Part shown: piece after piece, positions 8,747-17,559 of the stretch
Layout of the letters: each line of letters opens with the position of its first letter
Position numbering within the stretch: position 1 is the stretch's first letter
Source: UBA668 sp038234785
Lineage (GTDB): Bacteria > Actinomycetota > Acidimicrobiia > Acidimicrobiales > Ilumatobacteraceae
Direction: 5' to 3'
Length of the DNA: 64,000 bases
Assembly: GCA_038234785.1 (NCBI GenBank)
Contig: JBBQTC010000008.1
Span: 16,742 to 80,741, forward strand
Translations under genes and position numbers: made by a program
Notes under the pieces: generated by a model
What the model saw: the letters and a program-made list of their open reading frames with translations, nothing else
The model's database searches: none
Told to the model about the DNA's origin: nothing

Positions 8747-9316
8747 TCAGCCGAGCGGGTCGGGCCAGGCGAGGTCGCCGGGCGGGTCCTCACCGACGAC
8801 CCCATCGATGGCTTCGCGCAGCAGATCGGCGTGGCCGGTGTGCCGGCCGTATTCCTCGACCAGGTCGAAGAGCAGGCGCCGCAGGCTCATGGTGTTCCCA
8901 CCCCACCCGTAGGCGGTCTCGTGGTCGAGGCCGCCGTCGGCCAGGGCGCGGCGAACGCTCGCCCTGGAGCGGGTGACGGTGGCGGTCCACATCGCGTAGA
9001 GCTCCTCCGGGGAGTCGTCGTCGGCGGAGGTGAAGTCCCAGTCGGGGTCGTCGTCCCACGGCGCCGATGCCCAGGGTTCCGAGACGGGCTCGCTCCAGAG
9101 CTTGCGAGTGAACATCTCGTCCTCCGCCCGCGAGAGGTGCTTGAGCAGCCGACCCAAGGTCAGCGAGGACGAAGGCAGGCGGAACGACAGGCCCGTCGAG
9201 TCGAGTCCGCGCGCCTTCCATGCGAACGTCGCTCTCAGTCGCTCGAGCGACGCAATGAGGTGTTCGACCTCCGTGCCGGCCATCGGCGGTTCCCAGGGGT
9301 TCGGTACGTAGGTCAC
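8747..9316 (-). CDS. DinB/DUF664 family protein (mycothiol-dependent enzyme fold)
   Basis: 189 residues from GTG 9316, preceded by TAATCT 7 nt upstream (leaderless). The four-helix DinB fold is indicated by the three-His metal set: LLKHLSRAEDEMF (His60) and EEYGRHTGHADLLREAIDG (His158, His161). The motif HTGHADLLREAIDG is characteristic of the DUF664 branch, whose members include mycothiol S-transferases and maleylpyruvate isomerase-like enzymes. A thiol-transfer or detoxification role is inferred; the substrate cannot be read. The gene converges on the HNH gene, with 21 nt between stops. Confidence 0.88.
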   Translation of the reverse strand: MTYVPNPWEPPMAGTEVEHLIASLERLRATFAWKARGLDSTGLSFRLPSSSLTLGRLLKHLSRAEDEMFTRKLWSEPVSEPWASAPWDDDPDWDFTSADDDSPEELYAMWTATVTRSRASVRRALADGGLDHETAYGWGGNTMSLRRLLFDLVEEYGRHTGHADLLREAIDGVVGEDPPGDLAWPDPLG

Positions 9317-9326
9317 CTCGGGAAGA

Positions 9327-10031
9327 TTACCGATCGACGATCTCGACCCTGACCCGCTTGTTGCCCTTGCCCTTGTTCTCCAGCTTGAGCACTCGGAGCC
9401 GACCGACCTCTGCAGTTCGGTGAACGTGCGTGCCGCCGTCGGCCTGCTTGTCGAGGCCGACGATGTCGACGACGCGGATCTCGGTGACGGCCTCGGGGAT
9501 GAGGCTCACCTTCGTGCGGATCAGGTCGTGGTCCTGCACGGCGGTGTCACGGGGCAGGAAGCTGACCTCGATCGGTCGGTCGGCATCGAGCTCGACGTTG
9601 ACCAGCTCCTCGATGCGCTGCGCGAACCCCTCCGGCACCGGATCGAACTCGAAATCCATCCGCGCCGAGAGCGGCTCCATGTTGCCGCCGGTGACGGGCA
9701 CGTGCCACTCGTTCCAGATGACGCCGCACAGCACGTGCAGCGCGGTGTGGGTGCGCATCAGCCGATGACGGCGGTCCCAGTCGACCTCGCCCTCGACCTC
9801 GTCGCCGATGCTCGGCAGCGGGCCTCCCTCGACCGCATGCCACACGTCGTCGCCACCCTTGCGGACCTCGGTCACCCGAAGACCGGCGAGCGTCCCGGTG
9901 TCGTGGGACTGGCCACCGCCGGTCGGGTAGAAGTAGGTGCCGTCGAGCGCGACCGCACCCTCGGTCACACCGATGACCCGGGCCGTGAAACGGGTCGTGT
10001 AGGCGTCGCGCAGGTACCACAGCTCGGTCAT
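9327..10031 (-). CDS. Alanyl-tRNA editing protein AlaX-type
   Basis: 234 residues from ATG 10031; the longer frame reaching 10670 is antisense to deoC. The protein is a free-standing homologue of the AlaRS editing domain, which removes Ser or Gly from mischarged tRNA-Ala. The zinc-site motifs are HTALH (95-99) and GGTHVHRT (199-206). The Cys that usually precedes GGTH in AlaRS is Asp198 here, as seen in AlaX-S/M forms. FYPTGGGQ near 35-41 is the conserved N-terminal loop. Its stop lies 10 nt beyond the start of the DinB gene on the same strand. Confidence 0.9.
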   Translation of the reverse strand: MTELWYLRDAYTTRFTARVIGVTEGAVALDGTYFYPTGGGQSHDTGTLAGLRVTEVRKGGDDVWHAVEGGPLPSIGDEVEGEVDWDRRHRLMRTHTALHVLCGVIWNEWHVPVTGGNMEPLSARMDFEFDPVPEGFAQRIEELVNVELDADRPIEVSFLPRDTAVQDHDLIRTKVSLIPEAVTEIRVVDIVGLDKQADGGTHVHRTAEVGRLRVLKLENKGKGNKRVRVEIVDR

Positions 10032-10061
10032 GACAAGAGTCTGCCTGGTTAGGGTGACTGC

Positions 10062-10829
10062 ATGGACCACGACCCTGCTTCGCTCGCACGCCGGGCGATC
10101 ACCCTGCTGGACCTCACCGAACTCGGCGACGACGCCAGCGACGACGACGTCACCGCGCTGTGCGGCCGCGCCGTGTCCCCATACGGAACGGTGGCCGCAG
10201 TGTGCGTGTGGCCCCGCCACGTCTCCCACGCCGTGTCGCTGGTGAAGGGCACCGGAGTGAGAGTGGCCACCGTGGTCAACTTCCCGTCCGGTGCGGAGCC
10301 CGTCGACGACGTGCTCGCCCAGACCCGCCAGGCGTTGGCCGACGGGGCGGACGAGATCGACCTCGTCCTGCCGTACCGAGCGTTCATCGCCGGCGACGCC
10401 ACGACGCCGGCGGAGATGGTCGACGCAGTACGAGCCGTCGTCCCCGCCGACCACGTGCTGAAGGTGATCCTCGAGACCGGCGAGCTCGCCGATCTCGACC
10501 TCATCACGGCCGCGTCGCAGCTCGCGATCGAGCACGGCGCGGACTTCATCAAGACGTCCACCGGGAAGACCGTCAACAGCGCCCAGATCGCGGCCACCGA
10601 GGCGATGCTCCACGTCATCCACGACGCAGGCCGCCCCGTGGGCCTGAAGCCGAGCGGCGGCATCCGTCACTTCGACGATGCGAAGGCGTTCATCGACCAG
10701 GCCGATCGCATCATGGGCGACGGGTGGGCGACGCCGGCAACGTTCCGGTTCGGAGCCAGCGGGCTGCTCACGGCACTCATCGCCGCGATCGAAGGCGACT
10801 CCGGCGTCTCGAGCACGGAGGCCTACTGA
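10062..10829 (+). CDS. deoC: Deoxyribose-phosphate aldolase
   Basis: 255 residues. It cleaves 2-deoxyribose-5-phosphate to glyceraldehyde-3-phosphate and acetaldehyde. The TIM-barrel catalytic residues are visible: Asp100 in DEIDLVLP, the Schiff-base Lys164 in DFIKTSTGK and Lys196 in GLKPSGGI. The gene is leaderless, with TAGGGT 6 nt before ATG. Its stop overlaps the deoA start (TGATG), giving a two-gene operon that feeds deoxyribose from pyrimidine deoxynucleosides into glycolysis. Confidence 0.96.
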   Translation: MDHDPASLARRAITLLDLTELGDDASDDDVTALCGRAVSPYGTVAAVCVWPRHVSHAVSLVKGTGVRVATVVNFPSGAEPVDDVLAQTRQALADGADEIDLVLPYRAFIAGDATTPAEMVDAVRAVVPADHVLKVILETGELADLDLITAASQLAIEHGADFIKTSTGKTVNSAQIAATEAMLHVIHDAGRPVGLKPSGGIRHFDDAKAFIDQADRIMGDGWATPATFRFGASGLLTALIAAIEGDSGVSSTEAY

Positions 10830-12139
10830 TGCTGCCCCAGGAGCTCATCCGGGCCAAGCGCGACGGCAGGACCCTCCGCGACGCCGACATCGGCGAGTTC
10901 GTTCGGGGCCTCGTCAACGGTGCGGTCACCGAGGGCCAGGCGGCTGCGTTCGCGATGGCGGTCTACTTCCGCGGTATGAGCACCCCGGAGGCGGTCGCGC
11001 TCACCACCGCGATGCGCGACAGCGGCGCGGTCCTGCACTGGGATCTCCCCGGGCCGGTGCTCGACAAGCACTCCACCGGCGGCGTCGGCGACACCGTCAG
11101 TCTGATGCTGGCGCCGATGGTGGCCGCGTGCGGCGGCTACGTCCCGATGATCTCGGGGCGCGGGCTCGGCCACACCGGCGGCACCTACGACAAGATGGAG
11201 TCGATCCCCGGATACGTGGCGGCACCGACGATGGCGAAGTTCCGGTCGGTCACCGCCAAGGTCGGCTGCGCGATCATCGGCCAGACCGCCGATCTCGCAC
11301 CTGCCGACAAACGGCTGTACGGCATCCGCGACGTCACCGCGACCGTGGAGAGCATCTCCCTCATCACCGCGTCGATCCTGTCCAAGAAGCTTGCTGCGGG
11401 CCTCCAGGGCCTGGCGATGGACGTGAAGACCGGCAATGGCGCGTTCATGCCGACCATCGCCCGATCGCGGGCGCTGGCCACGAGCATCACATCCGTCGCC
11501 ACCGGCGCCGGCCTCCCCACGACGGCACTGATCACCGACATGGATCGCCCGCTCGCGGATGCCGCCGGCAACGCCGTCGAGGTCGCGTACGCGGTCGAGT
11601 ACCTCACAGGGGTCCGCCGCGAACCGCGGATGCACGAGGTCGTGATGGCGCTGTGCTCGGAGATGCTGATCCTGGGCAAGCTGGCACGCACCCCGAAAGC
11701 CGCACGCGCGATGTTGCAGGCGGCGCTCGACTCAGGCGCGGCGGCCGAGAAGTTCCAGCAGATGGTGAGCGCACTCGGCGGGCCGAAGCGCTTCATCGAG
11801 CGACCGTGGAACCACATGGAACGCGCCCCGGTGCAGTTTGCCGTGATGCCCGATCGCGACGGCGTCGTCGCCAGGATCGACACCAGAGCAGTGGGCATGG
11901 TCGTGGTCGCGCTCGGAGGCGGTCGCACCCGGCCGCAGGACGAGGTCGATCACTCGGTCGGGCTCACATCCCTCGCCGGACTCGGCGATGCGGTGGGTGC
12001 CGAGCAACCCCTGGGCATGGTGTTCGCGCGCACCGAGGAACAGGCCCGCCGTGCCGCCGCACTCCTGAAGGCCGCCTACACGGTCGGAGGCAGGGCGGCG
12101 ACCGCCAACCCCGCCGTGCTCGACCGCATCACTGCGTGA
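10829..12139 (+). CDS. deoA: Thymidine (pyrimidine-nucleoside) phosphorylase
   Basis: 436 residues from ATG 10829, which overlaps the deoC stop by one base. It performs phosphorolysis of thymidine or deoxyuridine to the base plus deoxyribose-1-phosphate. The phosphate loop LDKHSTGGVGD (about 81-91) and the family signature SGRGLGHTGGTYDKMESI (about 109-126) are intact, and SILSKKLAAGLQGLAMDVKTG continues the match. Its 3' end overlaps the convergent acyl-CoA dehydrogenase gene by 11 nt. Confidence 0.96.
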   Translation: MLPQELIRAKRDGRTLRDADIGEFVRGLVNGAVTEGQAAAFAMAVYFRGMSTPEAVALTTAMRDSGAVLHWDLPGPVLDKHSTGGVGDTVSLMLAPMVAACGGYVPMISGRGLGHTGGTYDKMESIPGYVAAPTMAKFRSVTAKVGCAIIGQTADLAPADKRLYGIRDVTATVESISLITASILSKKLAAGLQGLAMDVKTGNGAFMPTIARSRALATSITSVATGAGLPTTALITDMDRPLADAAGNAVEVAYAVEYLTGVRREPRMHEVVMALCSEMLILGKLARTPKAARAMLQAALDSGAAAEKFQQMVSALGGPKRFIERPWNHMERAPVQFAVMPDRDGVVARIDTRAVGMVVVALGGGRTRPQDEVDHSVGLTSLAGLGDAVGAEQPLGMVFARTEEQARRAAALLKAAYTVGGRAATANPAVLDRITA

Positions 12140-13382
12140 CCTGCGGCTCCTTCGGGAGCCCGAGCACGCGCTCGCCGACGATGTTGCGTTGGATCTGGCT
12201 GGTTCCGCCCCAGATCGTCTCGCTGCGACTGAAGAAGAACGAGCTCATCATCGGGCTCACTGGATATCCCTCGCGGCGCTTGTCGCGAGACGTGCCCGGC
12301 CAGGATCCACCGGGCGTCCCGGAGTCGACCAACATCGAGTCGGCACCGAACACGTCGAGCGCCAACTCCATCGCCGCCTTGTGCATCTCGGTCCAGAACA
12401 TCTTGTTGGTGGCACCGAGCGCGGCGACCCCGAGGTCCTTGGTTCCCGCCAGCGTCGACGACAGCGATCGCAGACCGTTGATCCGCAGGATCTGGATCTT
12501 GGTGTAGTAGCTCATCAGCCGCTGGCGAACCATCGGATCCTCGATCGAGCCGTTGGCTCGGGCGGCCGCCGTGATGAGCTTGTACTCCTCCTCGAAGCGA
12601 CGGAACCCGGTGGTGGCGCTCATCCCCCGCTCGAACGCCAGCGTGCTGTTGGCCACCTTCCAGCCGTTGTTCACACCGCCGACCACGTTGTCCTTCGGGC
12701 AACGGGCGTCGGTGAAGAAGACCTCGCAGAACTCGGCCGTGCCGTCGGGCTGAACGATGCCGCGCACCTCGACGCCGGGCTGCCGCATGGGGACCAGCAG
12801 ATAGCTGATGCCCTTGTGCTTGGGTGAATCCGGATCCGTACGGGTCAGCAGGAAGCAGTAGTCCGCGTGGTGGCCCTGCGTGGTCCACACCTTCTGGCCG
12901 TTGATGATCCACTCATCGCCGTCGAGCACGGCGGTGGTCTTCAGCGATGCCAGGTCGGAGCCAGAGTTCGGTTCGCTGAACCCCTGACACCAGCGCATCT
13001 GACCGGAGAGGATCTTGGGCAGGAACTCCTTCTTCTGCTCCTCCGTGCCCCATTGCAAGATGGTGGGGCCCACCAGGGTGTCACCGAAGAAGTCGGCACG
13101 CATCGGTGCCTTGACCCGGGCGAACTCCTCGGCGAGCACGACGCCCTGGATCGTGGACAAGCCCTTGCCGCCGTACTCCTCGGGCCAGGTGGCGCAGATC
13201 CAACCACCCTCGAAGAGCTTGGCGGGCCACCCCTCGTTGAACGCCTTGCGATCGTCGGGCGTCATCTCGAAGGGCACGTCGCGGTCAACGGCGTCGACCC
13301 AGCCGGCGGGCAGGTTCTGCGCCAGCCAGGCGCGGATCTCGGTGCGGAACTGCTCCGCGTCGGGGGTGTAGCTCAGGTCCAT
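12129..13382 (-). CDS. Acyl-CoA dehydrogenase
   Basis: 417 residues from ATG 13382, the family-typical N-terminus (MDLSYTPDAEQFRTEIRAWL); an upstream frame extension overlaps the FNT gene and was rejected. The FAD/substrate blocks are clear: WCQGFSEPNSGSDLASLKT, INGQKVWTTQGHHADY and the C-terminal FSRSETIWGGTSQIQRNIVG. The N-terminal length and sequence match FadE-type enzymes of actinobacterial lipid or steroid catabolism. The substrate is unknown. A 16-bp palindrome overlies its promoter and suggests a TetR-family repressor. Confidence 0.93.
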   Translation of the reverse strand: MDLSYTPDAEQFRTEIRAWLAQNLPAGWVDAVDRDVPFEMTPDDRKAFNEGWPAKLFEGGWICATWPEEYGGKGLSTIQGVVLAEEFARVKAPMRADFFGDTLVGPTILQWGTEEQKKEFLPKILSGQMRWCQGFSEPNSGSDLASLKTTAVLDGDEWIINGQKVWTTQGHHADYCFLLTRTDPDSPKHKGISYLLVPMRQPGVEVRGIVQPDGTAEFCEVFFTDARCPKDNVVGGVNNGWKVANSTLAFERGMSATTGFRRFEEEYKLITAAARANGSIEDPMVRQRLMSYYTKIQILRINGLRSLSSTLAGTKDLGVAALGATNKMFWTEMHKAAMELALDVFGADSMLVDSGTPGGSWPGTSRDKRREGYPVSPMMSSFFFSRSETIWGGTSQIQRNIVGERVLGLPKEPQVTQ

Positions 13383-13392
13383 TCCACAAGTA

Positions 13393-13408
13393 TTGACCCA
13401 CGGGTCAA
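13393..13408. promoter_or_regulatory. 16-bp palindrome upstream of acyl-CoA dehydrogenase
   Basis: TTGACCC-AC-GGGTCAA is a perfect 7-2-7 inverted repeat starting 10 nt upstream of ATG 13382. The adjoining AATACT on the minus strand is a plausible -10, so the repeat occupies the promoter core. It is the kind of site used by TetR-family repressors of fad genes. The regulator is not in the window. Confidence 0.6.
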
Positions 13409-13470
13409 GTTCTGGCCAGTCCGGACGAACGACCCTGGTCAGCGAACGTGGCGCGGCCCACACTGCGGGC

Positions 13471-14328
13471 ATGGGACCCGAGTCGACATTCGATGCGCTG
13501 CTCCCCGCCGACATGGCCGCGAAGGCAGAACAGGCCGGTGTCAGCAAGGCGGCGCTCCCCCTCCGACGGCTGGTGCCACTCGGGGTGCTCGCCGGCGCGT
13601 TCATCGGACTCGGTGCCAACTTCGCCACCGTCGTCACCGCCGACCTCGGCATCTCGCCCGGAATCAGCCGCATCCTCGGCGGCATGGTCTTCTCCCTCGG
13701 TTTGATCCTCGTGGTGGTCAGTGGGGCGGAGCTGTTCACGGGCAACACCCTCATCGTGATGGCGTACGCCAACCGGAAAGTGACGGCACGGTCGCTGGCC
13801 CGCAACTGGCTGGTGGTCTACGTGTCGAACTTCGTCGGGGCGGCGGGTGTCGCGCTGCTGGTCGTGTGGTCCGGCAAGCTCGACGCCGGCGACGGCAGCG
13901 TCGGCACCAGAGCACTGGCCATCGCCGAGTCGAAGGGGAGCCTGCAGTTCGGGAACGCGGTCGCCAGCGGTGTACTCGCCAATCTGCTCGTCTGCCTGGC
14001 GGTGTGGATGACGATGTCGGCCCACTCCCTCATCGACAAGGTCGTGGTGATCGTGCCACCGATCACCGCGTTCGTGGCTGCCGGGTACGAACACAGTGTC
14101 GCCAACATGTACTACTTCCCCGTTGCGTTGTTCCACGGGCGGACCGCCGATCAACCCCATGTCACCTGGCAACACTTCCTGGTCGACAACCTCGTTCCGG
14201 TCACGATCGGCAACATCATCGGCGGTGCGGTGCTCGTCGGGCTGGTGTACTGGTTCGTCTACCTGCGCACGGGCCGGTTCACAGGCCGTTCACATTCGTC
14301 GAACATGACGGAAACCGACTCCTCCTAA
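13471..14328 (+). CDS. Formate/nitrite transporter (FNT) family channel
   Basis: 285 residues from ATG 13471. The aquaporin-like FNT fold is indicated by six hydrophobic segments and by the signatures SGAELFTGNTL (central re-entrant loop) and GYEHSVANMYYFP near the fifth and sixth helices. FNT channels move formate, nitrite or hydrosulfide as weak acids. Because the next genes are ammonium/PII genes, nitrite is the more likely substrate, but this is inference. The gene is followed 10 nt later by the small winged-helix gene. Confidence 0.9.
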   Translation: MGPESTFDALLPADMAAKAEQAGVSKAALPLRRLVPLGVLAGAFIGLGANFATVVTADLGISPGISRILGGMVFSLGLILVVVSGAELFTGNTLIVMAYANRKVTARSLARNWLVVYVSNFVGAAGVALLVVWSGKLDAGDGSVGTRALAIAESKGSLQFGNAVASGVLANLLVCLAVWMTMSAHSLIDKVVVIVPPITAFVAAGYEHSVANMYYFPVALFHGRTADQPHVTWQHFLVDNLVPVTIGNIIGGAVLVGLVYWFVYLRTGRFTGRSHSSNMTETDSS

Positions 14329-14338
14329 CTTCGTGCGC

Positions 14339-14638
14339 ATGGCCAGCCCTGCTCCTGCCCCGAGCCGTGATGCCAACCCCCTCGCGTATCAGGGACGGCA
14401 GGAGCGGGCTGTGCTGGCCGTGTTGTTCGCAAACCTGGGTCGGGTGGTCGGGCGGCGGGAACTCGCCCGGCAGTCCGGCCTGGCCGACCTGAACGACCGT
14501 CGATGCGACAGCGTTCTGGTGGGCGTGCGACGGTTGTTGGGTGCCGACTCGATCATCACCGTTCGCAGCCGGGGCTGGATGCTCGCCGAGCACGCCGTAC
14601 CTGCTGCAGCCGAGTTGCTCGACGCACCCGAGTCCTGA
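14339..14638 (+). CDS. Small stand-alone winged-helix DNA-binding protein
   Basis: 99 residues from ATG 14339, or 101 from GTG 14333. Nearly the whole protein is one OmpR/PhoB-type winged helix: a helix pair ending in GRVVGRREL, a recognition-helix region RRCDSVLVGVRRLLG and the wing strand IITVRSRGWML. No receiver or sensor domain is attached. A winged helix of this type also forms the C-terminus of the nitrite/nitrate regulator NnaR. Its position between an FNT channel and the antiporter-amtB-glnK genes makes it a candidate local nitrogen regulator. Function is not established. Confidence 0.7.
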   Translation: MASPAPAPSRDANPLAYQGRQERAVLAVLFANLGRVVGRRELARQSGLADLNDRRCDSVLVGVRRLLGADSIITVRSRGWMLAEHAVPAAAELLDAPES

Positions 14639-14650
14639 TCGTCGCTCCCG

Positions 14651-17332
14651 ATGATCGCCACTGAAACGGGCATCGACCTCGCCCGCCTGCTCCTCGACCT
14701 GCTCATCGTCATCGTCGCGGCCAAGGTGTTCGCGGAGGGCGCCGAACGACTGCGGATCCCGGCGGTGCTCGGCGAGATCATCGCCGGTGTGGTCATCGGT
14801 CCCTCCGGGCTCGGCCTGATCGAACTCGACGGCGCTCGGGGGGTGTCGCTGAGCCTGCTGGCCGAACTCGGCGTGCTGTTGCTGCTCCTGCAGGTCGGCA
14901 TGGAGATGGACCTGCGCGAACTGGGCAAGGTGGGCAAGGCGTCACTGGCCGTCGCGGTGATCGGTGTCGTCGTCCCGTTCGGATCGGGCATGGCCGTCGG
15001 CATGGCGTTCGGCGACTCCACGAACACGGCCCTCTTCATCGGCGCCGCCCTCACGGCCACGAGCGTCGGCATCACGGCGCGGGTTTTCGGAGATCTGCGA
15101 GCGCTCGCCACGACCGAGGCACGAGTCGTGCTCGGTGCGGCCGTCGCCGACGACGTGTTGGGGTTGGTCATCCTCACGGTCGTCGTCAAGGTCGTCACCG
15201 GAGGTTCCGTCGGCGTCGGCACCGTGGCTTCCACGCTCGGTCTGGCCATCCTCTTCCTGCTCGTCACCGGCATCGTCGGCATCTTCGGTGTCCCGAAGGT
15301 CCTCGACGTGATCCACCGCAGGGCGTCGTCGCCGGCGACGGTCACCGTCGTCGCCTTGGCGGTCACGCTCGCGTTCGCCGAACTCGCCGACTCGGCGAAG
15401 TTGGCGTTCATCATCGGTGCGTTCATGGCCGGCCTCGGGCTCGGCCGCAGCCGCCAGCACGACCGCATCGCCCGCGACCTCGGAGCCGTCGGGAACATCC
15501 TCATCCCCGTCTTCTTCGCTCAGATCGGCATCAACACCGAGCTCTCCGCCATGACCAAGCCGTCCGTGCTGGGTCTGGCAGCAGTCCTCAGCGTCGTCGC
15601 GGTGATCGGCAAGCTCGCGGCCGCGCTGGGCACGTTCGGCACCCGGGTCGACCGCTTGCTCATCGGACTCGGGATGATCCCACGCGGTGAGGTCGGGCTG
15701 ATCTTCGCGGCGATCGGACTGTCCAACGGCGTGCTCGACGCCGACCAGTACGGTGCCGTCATTCTCGTCGTGCTGGTCACCACGGTGATGACACCGCCGC
15801 TGTTGCGTTGGCGGCTCGGCAGCTCGGGCGCCGAGCCCGACCACCTCGACGTGACGAGCGAGCCAGCGTCGGGTTGGCTGTCGACCGCCGGGGGCGAAGT
15901 TCAGCTCCACGGCGTCCCCCCGGCCGCACTCACCGTGCCACTCGCGCTGCGCACCGCCGGCCTCGCCACGACGGCGAGACCGTCGAACGAATTGCTCGAC
16001 TGGTTCGGCAACCACCGCACCGCGGCGCTGTCGTGGGACCCCGACGACACGGCCGCACTCGTCCGGGTGCTCCGCGTCGGCGATCCCCGGTCATGGCGGT
16101 TCCTCGACGTGTCGGGCGTGTTGGAACGGGCGCTGCCCGAGGTCGCCGCCGCGATGCAGCATCGTCGCGCCGACCTCGGCGACCTCGACCCGATCGCGGC
16201 GCTGCGGTTTCCGGTGGTGGAACGACTGGACGGCCTCGCGCCGGAGTTGGGACTGGCCAGTGACGACCTGATCATCGCCGGGCTGGCGGCGGATGTCTGC
16301 ATCGACGCCGACGACGGGGCGGCCTGCGCACTCGGGCTCGCGTCGCGTCTCGTCCCGGAGGCGGAGGCAGAGCGGATCGCGTCGATCGTCGCCGACGCCC
16401 AGCTGCTGCGCGCCGGGGCGATGGACCCGCACGGCTTCGACCGCAGCGAGATCCTGCAGCTCGCCACTCACCTGGCCAGCACGGCCCACGCTCGAGATGC
16501 GTACGAGTTGGCGCTGGCCATCGGACCGCTGCCTCGCTGGCAGCGCGAGGCGCTCGACGAGCGCCTGCGCCTGGTGACCGAGGCCCTCGAGCACCCCGAA
16601 CTGACCGGTAGCGAGGCGAACAACCTCGCAGGTGCTCGCCGACTTGCGGCCGAGCACCTGTTGACGGACGAGGCCGCCCTCGATCGGCTGCGGTTCGCGA
16701 GCAACAGCTACCTCCTCTCCCACGAGGCCGAGGAACTGGCCCGGCAGGTGCAGTTGGTCGAGCCGCTCCCCCGTGCAGGCACCGTGCGGGTCGCCGTCGT
16801 CGCCGGACCCGGACCCGATCAGTGGACGATCGACGTCGCCTGCCGAGACACGCACGGGCTGCTGGCCCACCTCACCGATGTCCTCACCGAGCGGGGACTC
16901 GACATCGTCGCGGCCAGCATCGCCACCTGGCCCGACGGCGCCGTGCTCGACAGTTTCGTCATCGCCGCCAAGGAGCGTCCGGCCGCCAAGACGCTGGCCC
17001 TCGAATTCGAGGCGAACCTCCTGACCAACCTCAGTCCCGTCGCCATGCCGACGCTGGTCGTCATCTTCGACAACGACGCGTTGCCCTGGCACACGGCCGT
17101 CACGGTCTCCGGACCCGACCGGCCCGGGGCGCTGCTGGCGGTGGCCGCCGCGTTCGCCGCCGCCGAGGTCGTGGTGCACTCCGCACGAATCGCCACCGCC
17201 GATCGCACGGTCAACGATCGTTTCGCCGTCAGCGACCGCGTCGGCCGCAAGCTCGACGAGGCCGCGATGACGCGGATCCGACTGGCGATCTCCGAGGGCC
17301 GTACCGGACGCCGCTTCCGCCGCCCCCGCTGA
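14651..17332 (+). CDS. CPA2 cation/proton antiporter fused to a pseudo-GlnD (dead HD + two ACT) module
   Basis: 893 residues. Residues 1 to about 390 are a KefB/NapA-like monovalent cation:proton antiporter: about 12 membrane segments, PAVLGEIIAGVVIGPSGLG, LTATSVGITARVF, the AVADDVLGLVIL acidic pair and MIPRGEVGLIFA. Residues about 450-700 align by eye with the HD region of the GlnD at 19608-21947: FLDVSGVLERALPE matches ALERFDLFSRYLPE, and DDLIIAGLAADVCI matches PDLLLAGALLHDVG. All HD metal ligands are lost. Two ACT domains follow (about 711-800, with IATWPDGAVLDSF; 811-885, with GPDRPGALL). The nucleotidyltransferase domain is absent. I infer nitrogen- or glutamine-gated ion exchange. Confidence 0.88.
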   Translation: MIATETGIDLARLLLDLLIVIVAAKVFAEGAERLRIPAVLGEIIAGVVIGPSGLGLIELDGARGVSLSLLAELGVLLLLLQVGMEMDLRELGKVGKASLAVAVIGVVVPFGSGMAVGMAFGDSTNTALFIGAALTATSVGITARVFGDLRALATTEARVVLGAAVADDVLGLVILTVVVKVVTGGSVGVGTVASTLGLAILFLLVTGIVGIFGVPKVLDVIHRRASSPATVTVVALAVTLAFAELADSAKLAFIIGAFMAGLGLGRSRQHDRIARDLGAVGNILIPVFFAQIGINTELSAMTKPSVLGLAAVLSVVAVIGKLAAALGTFGTRVDRLLIGLGMIPRGEVGLIFAAIGLSNGVLDADQYGAVILVVLVTTVMTPPLLRWRLGSSGAEPDHLDVTSEPASGWLSTAGGEVQLHGVPPAALTVPLALRTAGLATTARPSNELLDWFGNHRTAALSWDPDDTAALVRVLRVGDPRSWRFLDVSGVLERALPEVAAAMQHRRADLGDLDPIAALRFPVVERLDGLAPELGLASDDLIIAGLAADVCIDADDGAACALGLASRLVPEAEAERIASIVADAQLLRAGAMDPHGFDRSEILQLATHLASTAHARDAYELALAIGPLPRWQREALDERLRLVTEALEHPELTGSEANNLAGARRLAAEHLLTDEAALDRLRFASNSYLLSHEAEELARQVQLVEPLPRAGTVRVAVVAGPGPDQWTIDVACRDTHGLLAHLTDVLTERGLDIVAASIATWPDGAVLDSFVIAAKERPAAKTLALEFEANLLTNLSPVAMPTLVVIFDNDALPWHTAVTVSGPDRPGALLAVAAAFAAAEVVVHSARIATADRTVNDRFAVSDRVGRKLDEAAMTRIRLAISEGRTGRRFRRPR

Positions 17333-17370
17333 CCCGTACACGACACCGCGTACACGACAGATACAGAGCA

Positions 17371-17413
17371 GCAACACGGCGGCGACCGCTGGGAAACCAC
17401 CCACCCGTACGCT
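17371..17413 (+). promoter_or_regulatory. GlnR-like box A with -10 element (amtB leader)
   Basis: Three pentamers at exact 11-bp spacing, GCAAC-n6-GCGAC-n6-GAAAC (17371-17397), resemble the alternating GTNAC/GAAAC half-sites of actinobacterial GlnR. Ten bases further on is TACGCT (17408-17413), a -10-like hexamer. The same arrangement recurs at 17560-17602. No convincing -35 is present, as expected for an activator-dependent promoter. Confidence 0.55.
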
Positions 17414-17445
17414 CCGGGTTCTGCCACGGTTCGCCGTGCAGCGCA

Positions 17446-17463
17446 CGGAAACTTCTGTTTCCG
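17446..17463. promoter_or_regulatory. Inverted repeat in the amtB leader
   Basis: CGGAAAC-TTCT-GTTTCCG is a perfect 7-4-7 inverted repeat. It contains GAAAC on both strands, so it could be a third regulator half-site pair or a small mRNA hairpin if transcription starts at the upstream promoter copy. It lies between the two GlnR-like boxes. Confidence 0.45.
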
Positions 17464-17559
17464 GTAGGGGCAGTCCTCGGGCCGAGCGACTCGTGCGTTC
17501 GGTCCGAGGACATTCCCGCGCCCGCGACCAGGACAATCGCACGCGAGCGCCACACTGCC

